A stretch of 64,000 nt of DNA, taken from Brachypodius melanocephalos (lineage: Eukaryota > Chordata > Aves > Passeriformes > Pycnonotidae). The notes beneath the pieces were generated by a model. That model was not told where the DNA came from. It saw only the letters and a program-made list of their open reading frames with translations, and searched no databases. Shown piece by piece: positions 25,075 to 36,450 of the stretch (its first letter is position 1; every line of letters starts with the position of its first letter). The position numbers and the translations under genes are program-made. The stretch spans positions 13,101,881-13,165,880 of the forward strand of contig VZSR01001854.1 of the NCBI GenBank assembly GCA_013398615.1, given 5' to 3'.

Positions 25075-25186
25075 AACAAAAACCAACAAAAACAAAACAA
25101 AAACACAACAAACAAACAAACAAACAACCCCCCCAAAAAACCAAAACCAAACAAACAAAAAAGAAAAAAACCCCAAACCTGAGACA
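25075..25186. repeat. A/C-rich low-complexity tract, (CAAA)n-like
   Basis: About 110 bases made almost only of A and C on the plus strand, with repeated CAAA and CAAAA units and a run of seven C. The minus-strand open frames over it, rich in Phe, Leu, Gly and Cys, are composition artefacts. Three further A/C-rich tracts occur in the window, all with A/C on the plus strand. Confidence 0.9.
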
Positions 25187-26089
25187 CATCCGACATTTTT
25201 TCCTTTAGATTTTTTTGCTGGCATTTAAAACATGGGACCTAGAACTGTAATGAGTTCACAGGTTCTAGTCTCCTGTTTGAAGTGTTGCAGTATTTTTTCA
25301 CAATTTTGGAAATAGCACCAGCTATTCCAACTCAAAATCTGTTTCACAGCCTCACTGCTCCTCTGACTGGGTTTTCATTCCTGATCTATAAATGGCCAAC
25401 TTACACATTTTCATTCTCGTGACATTCATTTCTGTCTCTTCAGCTTATGCTCCTGATGTAGGTAAACATATTTGTGTAGAAAAGTAATACCTCTATTCAA
25501 TTCTCAGTTAGATTGGTGGACCTACACATTTTAATTTTTTTTTTGCCTTTTCCTGTAATACATGCTCCTGTTCTCCTATTTATGCCAGCAGTCCTTCTTT
25601 ACATTTGTTCCAGTCAGAGATCATGTATGTTAAAAGATGATTGTATTGTTTTCTGTGTTTTATTCCATTTTTTCCTCCATCACTGCTCTGCTGTTCATTT
25701 TTCTTCCTTCTCTATTCTCTGTTCTGTGATCTGACCCATTTTTTATTCTGTTTTTGCTTTGATTCATTTATGTTTTTCCTTTTCATCCATCTACTCTGTC
25801 CTGGTTCCTCAACCATTCTACCAAACTGAAGTTTTAGATGTGTCACTTCAAGATAAATCAAAGTGTATAATTAGGCTGCAATCTTATCTCCTACCATGGC
25901 CAGCAAACATAAATACATGGGTGGACATATTTTGTTACACTGCAGAAATTCTCCTAGTAAATTAGGGTTCTTGACTTAGAGATATCTCTGCATTTCTCAA
26001 CACAATCAACTTTTCTTCAAAGTATCAGCCATCCATTTAGTGAACTCTCCTCAACTCTACCACAACACTCAACAGGAAAGTGTTTCCTG
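25187..26089. other. Unique pyrimidine-rich stretch
   Basis: T/C-rich on the plus strand, especially 25520-25830, which creates overlapping Phe/Leu-rich frames without biological support. No repeat was recognised, although the last 100 bases may be an extension of the ancient CR1 that follows. Confidence 0.45.
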
Positions 26090-26920
26090 AGTTTAAATAT
26101 ACATTATAATTTTTATATTACTTTTAAATCTAGTTGTAGTTGGTATCACCTTGTTCCTATACTGGAAGAGACACCAAACAGCTGTTCAGAACTCTGCTCT
26201 CTTTACAAAACTGAAAAATACTAGTCTATTTAATTTAGTTTTGTACTGAAACAATTTCAATTGTTTGGTTATCCTTCTCACTCTTTTCTAAATCTACCCC
26301 ATCCTTTTTTGTCAGAGAGGTATTGGAACTACACAAGATACTCCAAGAACAAGTAAATATTTTTTGTATACATTGATACTGTCACGTTATCTGCTCTGTA
26401 TTATTTTACCTTTCGAGAAGAGTGTAGTGGAAGTCTATTTTCTGTTTTTTTCTGAAATGGTTTGAAGAGAATTTTTTAAGTCCCAGTAATCAATAACCAC
26501 TCAGCATGTATGCAGAGTCAATCACACTGCATACAATGTTGGAGGTTTTTTTTTCTCTGTCATTTTGCATCCATTTTACACTGAATGTTATTTTGCTCCT
26601 TTACTCCTCTGTATCAGTCAGTCTCATAAGATCTTCCTGCACAGTCATTTGTTGTTTTTAAAATTCCAAATATCAGCTATCAAAGTCTGTCACTTTAATA
26701 TGCATCAATATGGTGATGCAGAGTGTACTTCACTTGCAGCTTCCACATATGCCAAAAACTGACAATTGAGTCCAACCTTTTAATTGTTATCCTGTCATGT
26801 GAAGAATTTGTGTATTATCCCATCCTAGAATGTTTTTTTGAAGACCATTTGGTGACTAACCTTTTTGAATACCCTTTGAAGTCTATACAGACTTTATGAA
26901 CTGTATGTCTATCATCTCAA
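26090..26920 (-). mobile_element. Ancient CR1 LINE copy, about 830 bp
   Basis: The plus strand follows the reverse complement of the old amniote CR1/L3-like 3' half in the right order. First comes a 'ctgaaaaatactagtct' block followed by a 'ggttatccttctcactcttt' block. Then come 'tattggaactacacaaga', 'tgcatccattttacactgaa' and 'agatcttcctgcacagt'. Last are 'ttatcccatcctagaatg', 'catttggtgactaaccttt' and 'gaataccctttgaagtct', which belong to the reverse-transcriptase end. All frames are destroyed. Divergence and small indels suggest insertion long before birds radiated. Edges are approximate. Confidence 0.7.
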
Positions 26921-27367
26921 ACTCTTTATATGTTTTTTTTTTTTTTAGAGATAAATTGTACATAATTTAACACTACAAAACTTCTCTGGACTTCCCCTAA
27001 TGTATCTACCTATGACTTCTCTAATTCTATCTTTTTATCACTACTGTCAGTAATTTTACTGTGTAAGCAACAGATGCATCAGACTGTACTTATTCAATCA
27101 CACTAATATCATTAAAAATTAACACTGTATTCTGGTTTTCTGGCCATTTTATGTGAGACATTATAAGCTGGGCTCGCTTGCTCAACTACTTTACAGTTCT
27201 TAAAGAATGCCTGAGTGAAAATTGTCTTGAACTAGTAATTTATAATCACTACCTTTTTTTTTTATTTCCTTTGGATAGTCTATTTTCATTTCAATTTAAA
27301 ACTTATTCTTCTATGACATTCTCCATTCCATGGCAAAATACTCTATAATGGCAACCTTCACTTCAGC
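26921..27367. other. AT-rich spacer with a poly(T) run
   Basis: A 14-base T run lies at 26933-26946. The rest is T-rich unique sequence between the ancient CR1 and the telomere-like tract. No gene was recognised. Confidence 0.5.
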
Positions 27368-27550
27368 TTCTAACCCCAATCACAAGCCCCAGACCCTCTC
27401 ATAAACTCCAATCACTAACCCCATTATGAACCATATCCTAAGAAAAAAATCAACCCATAGTTAAAGCCCTACTCCCAAACCAGAACCAAACCCCTAACCT
27501 CTAACACCCACCCCACATTCGTGTTGTAACACCTAAGTCCTAAATCTAAT
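27368..27550. repeat. Degenerate telomere-like tract, C-rich half
   Basis: The plus strand is rich in CCCTAA-like words: 'taaccccaatcac', 'ctaaccccattatgaacc', 'cccctaacctctaacaccc', 'cctaagtcctaaat'. G is scarce. This is the C-rich strand of a decayed vertebrate telomere repeat or a related minisatellite. It switches near 27550 to the opposite strand composition. There is no uninterrupted TTAGGG array, so this is an old interstitial tract and not a functional telomere. Confidence 0.65.
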
Positions 27551-28138
27551 CTTGTGGATAACAGTAGAGTTAGGATTCAGTTTAAGTTTGATTTTTCGTT
27601 AGTGCTTCATGTCAAGCTGAGGATTTGATTTATTGCTGGGGTGAAGGTAATGAGGTGGCCAAAGAGTATTGCCAGATTTAGTACTAGGGCTTGAAATTAT
27701 AATTATGGGTTTGGGCAGAGCAGAACTAGACTTTGGGTCAGGATTACTTTTAAAAGTTTTGTTTGTTCTTGCACACAACAATCTGGATTTTGGCTTGTCT
27801 TTGTGTTCAGGGTCAGGGTTACTCCAACTCTTCAAAGAGGGACATTTAAGGTTGGTGTTATGATTCACTGGTATTATTGGGATTTAGACAGAGCTCTGAT
27901 TGAGTTTGGCTTTAACATTATGATAGGGTTTAGGATTAGAGTTGTACTTAAAATTTGGATTTTGTGTTTGTGTGCAGTTAGTTTTGGGTTGATGGGTAGG
28001 ATTAAGTCTAAGTTTAAAATTTTAATTAGATTAAGGTTTTGGGTTTATGTTTAGGGTTTTTTTTAAATTTTAGGATTAGAGTATGGGTTAAAGATCAGGA
28101 TTCCTATTTTGTTTTGTTTAGGCATTAGGGTTTATTAG
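27551..28138. repeat. Degenerate telomere-like tract, G-rich half
   Basis: The plus strand becomes rich in G and T and nearly free of C. Recurring words include 'gggtcagggttac', 'atagggtttaggattagag', 'gggttgatgggtagg', 'tttagggttttttt', 'ttaggattagagtatggg' and 'ggcattagggttt'. Two blocks align at an offset of about 172 bases: 27707-27736 with 27879-27909, and 27783-27791 with 27954-27963. This suggests a longer duplicated unit built from the telomere-like words. Frames such as 27599-27868 (minus) and 27803-28054 (plus) are artefacts of the skew. Confidence 0.65.
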
Positions 28139-31090
28139 TAGTATTACTGTTTATGGGTATTTTACGTATTTTAGAATTTTTTGGATTCCAGAAGTTCAAT
28201 CAAGGCTATAATGAGTTGGAACTTTTCTGTTTCTGGACTGACATACATTTGGAGCCAAAAAAAGCAGTTAAAAATATTGTTATGGATAAGAAAATCAGAT
28301 GTATACAATTTGGTTTGAGCAAGGCATATTTCTCAATTATGCACCTAGGTGCTGTAAACATTTTTGTCAATATTTTCCATTAGGGCAAGTTAATAGAAAA
28401 GTTTCAGCAAAAGAACAATAACTTTTGGAGGCACTGTTTTTAAAGAGTTGATGGTATGATAAAACCTGCATCAACTCAGACAGAGCACAACTGGAAATGC
28501 AATTGATGGCAAAGACCCAAACAGACTACGTGATGTTAAATCAAGATATTATCCAGCCTGCAGAAATCTAAGTTAATCACATGAAATCCCTTCTGTCTTC
28601 AGGAGGAATACAGCCAGATGACAGCAAAACTGAGATTGTGGCCAACATAAACTATCAGCCACTAACATAAGCAGCAAGAATATAACATTTCTGGAGACAC
28701 TTGTAAACTAAAAGAACATAGCATTTCTGGAGATACTTGAACTGATTAAAGTTTTGGTGGAGTACATACTTTTAGAAGAAACCTGGACTGCTTTACAGAA
28801 TTGATTTTTTTTTGTAGCACTCCATTTTGAAGAGCAGTCATTAAAAAAAAAAAAAAAAAGCAGCAACAAGCACAAGTAACACTCTTAATTAGTCAGGCTA
28901 TATATGTTTCCAGAAGCCTAGTCATCATTCAAGCAATGGGCTCCTGAAATGGATTAGAAATTTACCTATTGAAAGACCAAGGTCTTATTTCATGCATATG
29001 CTGAGATTTCATATCATCCAATTTATTACGAAGGAATACTGGCCACTGCATTTGCAAGAGGTGTGGGGTTTTTTCCTGTTTGAGAATGTAAAAAGGCAGA
29101 TTGCAGCAGTGTCATTTGGCAACCATTGCTGTGACCCTCTAAATCTCTAATAGCTCTATTGAGCTCGAGGAAAAATACAAAAAACACTACCCACAACTGA
29201 ACATCATCTCACCTTCAGATTTGCAAGGCGCGGAAATAACACACCATGATATACAGAAAAAGTGCTATCTTTTAGTCAAGAGTAAAAGTGGAGAATAAGC
29301 TTCAGTTTTTGGTAGTGTTAGGTTTTGCAGAAATATTCTTCTTCATGCAAAACTGCACCTAAATTTTCCTGGCAGGTGTATTAAAATATGCACATAAGGG
29401 AGAGCAGCCACTGCGGTGTTGTATGATCTTCTGGCACTGATGTTAATGCCTCCCGAGTATGCAGCTCTTACAACTGCCACAGGATGCTGATACCATCACA
29501 TGCCTGGTCTATCAACACACAGGAACTGAAACAGTGTTGGTGGCTGATATGAGGCAGTGGATTATGACATCAGGTCCACACAGACCTCTTTGACCTCTCT
29601 ACATACAAATCAAGATGAAGTGAACAAACTATAGTTTACCTAAGACATTTTTTTCACGGTAAAGACTTAAGAATGACTGATTATTAATTCAAATATTTGC
29701 TATTTGTTAATTAACACTTAAATTTAATTCTGTTTGCTCACCAGAGGACCTTTGTTTGGAAGGGCTCTTTCATGGAGTGCAGAAGCTTGTTCAGGGTCTG
29801 GAATGCTAAAATTTTTGTATGGGCTTTAGTAATTCTATGTCTCATAAGAAGTGTTCTGGTTCAGCTTAGTGGTCAGGATGTTGCTTTGTGGTCCTGGTGT
29901 GACTGACACTGCAGATACAAGAAAGCTCATTCTCAGATTTACTCCACATGATTAAAGGGAACCCTCCCTCTTTCTTTTATTCACTTCTGAATATTTCTGA
30001 AGCAGTTGGTGTTCTCTCTCATGTACCAAGTTCAGATAACCAGTACTTGCTGATGCTGCCCAACACAACACAAAGCAAATTCTTCAAAATCTGGTTCAAA
30101 CAGCATATGTGGGAGTTAGCATTGCATCTTTAGGGCTACTGCTTTGGGCTGCTCCATGAGTCCTATCCTTTGCCTGAGCTCATAGGGAAAGTCCACTGTG
30201 TGCAGAAGACAGAGTTCACATGCTTCCTGCAATGTTTCACCATTGTTCCTTCTGATAGATCCACCCTAAAGATTGTATGGTGTGCTGAGAATTGAAGAAA
30301 AATGTATTCTGTCCTCTATTGATACATACAATATTTTGAGGTGGAAGACACCTGCTTTCATACTGGTTTCCAGAGACATTCTGTGAATTCTAATAGAATG
30401 CAAGCAATTCCAAAATTATCAAATTCAGAGAAACTCTCTTAGACTGACACTCACCTGACTGCACATGGAGTTTTTCAGCATTGCAGTGTGCATTGCAATA
30501 ATGCAGTATTAGACTGTAGGTGTTTAATATACTGTTAGTTGTTTGGACTCCTTTTATTGTTGGCTATAGAAAGAAACAATCTCAGAATTAGATTCCTCTT
30601 ATCTGAATGTGGGTTTCCAACATAAATCAGATAGTTTCTGAAAAGCTGTCTGAAGTTGTAGTAGATGAATCTCAACACTAATATTTCCAGGACATTAGGT
30701 TATACTCTGCATTATTTCATTTTATAAAGAATGACGTGACTGGCACTTTAAATTCATAATTTATGAATGGCATCTTGTAGTTTCTCTGTGGTAAGCTGTG
30801 TGAAGCACCACAGGAGTAATCTGTAGTCAGACATGACATTTTAGTGAGTTGCTCTTTTTCTGTTGAAAGTATTGCTAAAAGAAAAACAAAACCAAAAACA
30901 TCCATCAAATGCAAATAGATGCAGTTGCAATTCATCTTTCCATCCTTTGGATAATGTGTTGTATATTGCAAAGCTTAATACTTGTCATGTTTCTGCCAAC
31001 ATGCTGTTTTCTACTTTTTACTATAACAATGATGTCATGTGTAGGTCACTTTACGATAATAATGCTTATGATTTGATTTCTTCCCAAATT
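28139..31090. other. Unique AT-rich stretch with a poly(A) tract
   Basis: A 17-base A run lies at 28843-28859. An octamer ATGCAAAT is at 30909-30916. No repeat family, RNA gene or exon was recognised across these roughly 3 kb. Confidence 0.5.
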
Positions 31091-31159
31091 AAAACAAACA
31101 AACAAACAAAAAAACCCCAAACCAAAACAAACCCCCAAAAAACTCCAAAAACCCTACCA
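31091..31159. repeat. A/C-rich low-complexity tract
   Basis: A (CAAA)n start passes into mixed A and C runs, in the same orientation as the tract at 25.1 kb. Lysine/threonine/proline-rich frames across it are artefacts. Confidence 0.9.
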
Positions 31160-33513
31160 CTTCATAATTATTTAAACCTGTGTTTATGTGTCAAAAGAAA
31201 AAAAATTCCACAGTGATTTTCCAAGTGAATGTCCCCCCAGTTAATTAGAGTTTCACATCCCAGCAAATTTTTATACCAGTGTGTGAGATAAATATTCTCT
31301 TCTATTTTAGCGGTAATCTTACACAAACCTCAAAAAAATATGAGCCCCAATGGCATTTTCCAAGTCACCAGCCAAGTCAGATTTTAGTAGTAACTTTAGG
31401 ACTAGTCTTCGAGGAGCGACTGGCCATTGCACTGTAATTGTCCAAGATGAGTTACAACATCCATGGACAATTTTGCGTGTTTCCTGAATCAGAATCTGTA
31501 AGCTTTTCTGCCTGAGAGAAATCTAATTTGCTGTTTTAATTCTACATTGAAGAAAGCATCTCCTTCCACTTGTGTGTCCAGTGTGAATGTCAAGCTAATT
31601 TTAAAGTAATTATTTGAGGTACACTTAATTAATCTTCTATTTCTACTGATACAGATCAATGCTTTAATCAAAGTTTTAATGGCTTCAAAGGTTTTCTTCG
31701 TGTAGCTGGTTGATGTGAAAGACAGTTGACAGCTTACGGTTCCAGTGCACTGTCAGATTGGAAGTTAGTAAGTATTCTCTCTACTCCCACATCAGCCTTG
31801 TGTTAACTTGCTACTGGTAAAAGGAATTTTTTTTCTGTGTTAGTAACCTGAAATGGAGTATAAGAGCAACAGCTGTATGGACTCAGCTTTCATTAACATG
31901 TACTGGAAATGTTGGACTGCAAACCTGTTTGAGCAGTCTGGCTTGGGAAGGAAAAAGGAAAAAAAAAAAAAGAGGGAGTTGTGCTCTATTTTTCCTGATT
32001 TTCTCTTCTATCTAGGGATGAGATTTACTGCTAGTGAACCCATCAATAATAATTAGCATGATGGTAATCACATGGCCTTTTCTGCCCAAAGTGTTTGTAT
32101 TCCTCTAAGGTAAGAAATTTCATATACAATGGTCGTATCACATTTAACACATTCTGGTTTAATCTCCTACCTGATCTGCTTACAAATGGAAGGTACTTAA
32201 TATGAATATCAGTTCAGGCATTGTGATCCTATTTACACCAACTTTATAAAGTCATCTGAAAGTGAGAAAGTTGTTTCTGGAATTTCTGTTCTTTGCTTAG
32301 GATCAATGCTCCTTCATACCTTATCTTTCTTACTGTGTTGGGTTTTTTTCCTGCACGGTTTATTACAAAATTCATATTAACTATATTATTGTTGTTATTA
32401 TTAAGGACAGCAAAATAACTCATGCCAAATAAACCATTCAAGGATGACAACCTTTGTTTTCATTTTTGAATGCAGATATGGTTTGTAAGTGCAAAATACA
32501 TTACTTATTATATTTTCATGGAATTCTTGTAAGTTGTTTTCTTAAAATATTCTTAAAATAGTTTTTAAAAAAATTATTTTCTTAAAATATTTTTTTGGTG
32601 TGTAGAGAGTCACAATAGTTTCACTCAAGATTTTTGGTCTGTCTGCACAAGTTAAGCTTTCCAAAATGTGAACAAGTAGCATGTAACGAAACATAGCTGT
32701 TAACAATTTTGTCTTTCAGAGAAAGGTGTATGCTAAAGATTTTGAAATACTGGGAGTTCCTCAGTTATTTCTACACATTGATGAACCATCAGTAAAATGA
32801 ACAACTGGTTCCAATCATACTCATGCATTTTTACAGTCACTCATGGGAAAATTTAGCAATCTGTGTGGCTTACAGTTCTCTAAAGATGTAGATATCTTGA
32901 AGAAGCACAATGTAATGCTTTTTATTTTAGCTACATTTCAATCTTTTTTCACCATGCATATTCTCATCCAAAAGGTCAATAAATGTTTCTAGTAAACCTT
33001 TGGACTAAATGATAGTATAAAATGATAAGATTTACAGTTTTAAATATTTTTGCTAATCAGTGATGTGATCACACAATGTGAATTGGTCTCTTCCTGGTTT
33101 GTGAAAAAGAGTGAACAGTTTTCCTTTTTCTTACAACCACTAAAACAATACTACAGAAGCCAGTGACAGGGCCAAAAATCTGTGGTACCTCCAGATTCCT
33201 TTTGGGTTAATCAAGCAAACATCCCACGATTCCATAAAGTACAGATACCTCATTTAACATAGGATAAATTGTCTCTGGTGTTAAATCTGCCTCCACTAAC
33301 TGTGAAGGCTTCCCAGAGGATAAACTGAATGGCGAATGCTTTCTGACAGATAGAATTAGGCAAGATGAATCCCAGCTATGTAATGCCTCAAGATATTCAC
33401 AACAGACATTTGTTTTATAGGACTCTTGCAGCTTCACAGCCTCTTCAGCAATCCCACCTGGTGCTGAAAGTTAGATAGAATTCTTTTTTTAACATAGAAT
33501 TTGCTTATCCCTT
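31160..33513. other. Unique AT-rich non-coding stretch
   Basis: Holds a 13-base A run near 31959 and a tandem-like AT stretch with three TTCTTAAAATA words at 32535-32595. A 26-codon open frame after a CAG at 32720 was considered as an exon and rejected. No repeat family was recognised. Confidence 0.5.
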
Positions 33514-33955
33514 TGCTATGATTTAACTTCAGGCAGCTGAACACTGAAGAACCATTGAGTCACTCTGTCCACCAGAGATGGGGGAGAGAATAGGAAAAAG
33601 GTAAAACAACTGAGTTGAGATGAAGACAGTTTAGTAGGACAGAAAAGGAAAGGAAAATGTTAGTAATGATTAAAAGACAGTATACAAAACAAGTGATGTG
33701 CATTGCAATTGCTCACCAACCACTGCTCAGGCTGCCCCAGTCATGGGACAGCCCCCCAAACAACTCCCCCCAGCTGGACAGTTCAGCATGATGCTTTACG
33801 GTGTGGAATATTCCTTTGTCCAGTTGGGGTCAGCTGATCTCCAGCTGTGACCCCTCCCAGATTCTTGTGCACCCCCAGCTTACTCACTGGCACATCAGTA
33901 GGAACATTTTCCTGGCTCAACCTTACCAAGAACAGCAAGAGCCCTGATTACTGTC
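33514..33955 (+). mobile_element. ERVL-type LTR, degraded
   Basis: The 5' end (TG at 33514) and the blocks 'gatgggggagagaatagg', 'gttgagatgaagacagttta', 'tggaatattcctttgtcc', 'ggggtcagctga', 'gtgacccctcccag' and 'attcttgtgcacccccagc' follow the avian ERVL LTR in order. The expected 3' end after about 33900 is eroded, and no clear flanking duplication was found. No internal gag, pol or primer-binding site follows, so it is a solo or orphan LTR. Two other pieces of the same family lie at 49.5 and 57.5 kb. Confidence 0.8.
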
Positions 33956-36450
33956 CTTGAAGGTTGTACTCCTACACATGTCAGGCACAATGACTTTCAG
34001 AGCTTTTCCTAATGGACCATACCATGTATATGTGACACTGTTTAATTGTGTCTGGATGTAATTAAATTGCTTTTTTTCAGATTTTTTTGCCATTTCATCA
34101 AAATCAGCAGCCCCTCCCTTGCTCTTTCGGTTGTCTCTAGTTTGGCAGTGTACTCTTACAGTGCAAAATGCAAAGCCACCTGCCTGGGCAGACTGAGCAG
34201 TAATCACTGTTTGAAGGGGAAGAAATCTGTTCATCTCCCAGTTTCTCTAGCAGAAACATTTTTTAGCTATTGTGTTCTTGCCTGATGGATTGGACACTTT
34301 AGTCTCAAGCTCTTTCACATCTTCCCAATAAAGACTGGCATCCATTACTTCTGTGTGATCTTTTGTTATGATTTGGGAATCACAGCTTTTCTGATAATTC
34401 TAATAAATTGTGGCAACAGAGGAAAACAAAACTGATTTCTGAACCACTCTAAGATATGTTAACAAGGCTGAAAGGACAATAAATAAGAAGAAGTAATTTT
34501 TTTTTTCAGATGGCCGGATGTTATTCAGACTATGGCAGATGAAGGGTTTTCAGAGTCCCAAACATATCTGGCCAGGTAAGCAGAAATTTTGTCATCAAGT
34601 GGGGTTCATTGTTGATAAATACAATTTCCAGAGGACTATTGACCATCAAATATATTCCTGGACTTTAGATTAACTGTAACAGGTGGAAAGAGCTGTGGGT
34701 TGCTATAGGTTGCAAATGAAAAGTCTTAGCTCAGTGAAAAACCAAAGATCATGAGAATGAATAAAGAGAGGAATAAACACAGAAAGGTTAAAGCAACATA
34801 AAACTGTTCTGAACATCGACAGCATACATTCAGATTCTTCCCTGTGGTAGCATGATTGCCAAACAAAATGGATCCAAAATGAATAATGCACCCAAGTTGA
34901 AACAGAAAGGTTGGAAAGCATGAAGTGTCCACTTTTTCACAAATCAGGAAGAAGAGTGATCACATCACTGATTAGTACAAACACTTATAACTGCGGATCT
35001 TATAATTTTATACCATCGTTTTGTCCAAAAGTTTACTAGAAATATTTATTGATCTGTTGGATGAGAATATGTATGGTGAAAAAATGTATCTAAAATACTG
35101 TTTATATATCCTCTGTCTGAGGCCATGAACACAAAGTACATTAAGAAGGACTTTCCCATCAGACAGTTTTCCCAGTGCAACAAAGAATCCTTTTAAAAAT
35201 GTATCAAAAATAAACCAAGAAAAGTCGACAAGACTCAGAAAATCTTTACAAATAAAAAGTTTTCATCCCCATTAATAAGTGTAAAACACTGTAGTCTGGA
35301 CCAGTAAATTATTCCACACAATTACCAGTGTTCACACTGCTATAAATCAAATTGCTGGAAGGATCTGTAGCAATGTATTTCTAATCTCATATAAAAATTC
35401 TGCAATCAGCCAGTATTTCTACAGGAACCTTTGGAAGAAAAGATGAAGAGACTCTCAGAGGTATTTGCAGAACCACTGGGGATCTGAGCCAAGGCTGAAC
35501 TCAGTCCTGTGGAGATGAGGCAGCAGCGATGACAGTACAAAGGATCTGCTAATGTGAGGAAGCAGTATCAGCCTGAAGCCCAGGACTGGTTCCAGCTGCC
35601 ACTGCTCTACAGAAAGTGACTGACATCCAAACCCACCCACATCCTGAGACAAGATTAGGAGTTCGCCAGCATTTCCACCACTGGCACCAGGGAGAATAGG
35701 GAGATACAGGAGTCTGCAAAAGAGAACACCAAGTGCCTGCTCCCTCTGCTAGTACAGAAGCCTGCCACAGTTGTAGAAGTGTGTGTGTACACATCCTCTG
35801 GACAGCACATCTGTTGCTCCTTAAAGAATTTCGATTCCTGTGCTGCTCTGGGTTGCTGTAGACATGAATCTTCTTTTAAAAATAATCACTGCCTGATTAA
35901 TGCTCAGGAGATCACTGATCTGTATGGAACAAGGAGGAGATGTTCTTCCTCACTTTCCTACCAAGGGAAAAAGCTTCCACTCACTCTCCCCAGTGCAGGC
36001 AATGGAGCCATGGTTCCTTGCAACTACCCTAACAGTACCAGCAGCAGAGTTGTTGCTGGAAGCAACTCAAAAAAGAACCCAAATTGGAGCCCACCACCAC
36101 CCCCCAACCCCTGCAGCTGGTTTATTCTTCTGTACTTTTTCTCGGTCCTCTTTAAGAAAAAAATGTTTGGTTTAATCCAAGAAAAGACTTTCAGGCCTTT
36201 TCCAGAAAAGAGACTCCCAAACTGGAAGCTATTAGAAGCCTGGAGAGGTCTGTTGGAATGTTGGAGGTTTTGTGCAAAGAAGGAAAGGGAACTTGTGTTG
36301 TCCCGTCTCAGGGCTGAGAAACAGTGGCACAAGTGATGGCAGCTTGATGTTATATGCAGTTATATGCTCAGTCCAACAGTGATTAATCACTTCCTGATGA
36401 CTAGAAGAGGAAAATCTACGTTCAGTGCTGTTCAATAATCTATGAGTTTA
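33956..36450. other. Unique stretch with a long but unsupported ORF
   Basis: No repeat was recognised. The longest open frame of the window (185 codons, plus strand, 35779-36336) lies in a GC-richer patch. It contains a run of prolines and one hydrophobic stretch but no known domain, and one ORF of this length is expected by chance in 64 kb. A splice-flanked 66-base open block at 34510-34575 is discussed separately. Confidence 0.45.

Noticed and set aside
24951..25196. Two hydrophobic Phe/Leu/Cys-rich minus-strand frames resembling membrane proteins
   Set aside because: They translate an A/C-rich low-complexity tract in two frames at once; the composition comes from the repeat.
27599..28054. 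Overlapping frames across the telomere-like tract
   Set aside because: Open because the tract is nearly free of one base on each strand; sequence content is repeat-derived.
32721..32801. Open block after a CTTTCAG acceptor-like site ending in a stop, possible terminal exon
   Set aside because: A 26-codon open block after a pyrimidine tract is common by chance, there is no upstream partner exon, and no polyadenylation signal follows convincingly.
35779..36336. Longest open frame, 185 codons, plus strand
   Set aside because: With about 6000 stop codons expected over six frames of 64 kb, roughly one ORF of this length is expected by chance. It has no recognised domain, no splice or promoter context, and the composition (proline run, lysine-rich, scattered Cys) follows the local base composition.
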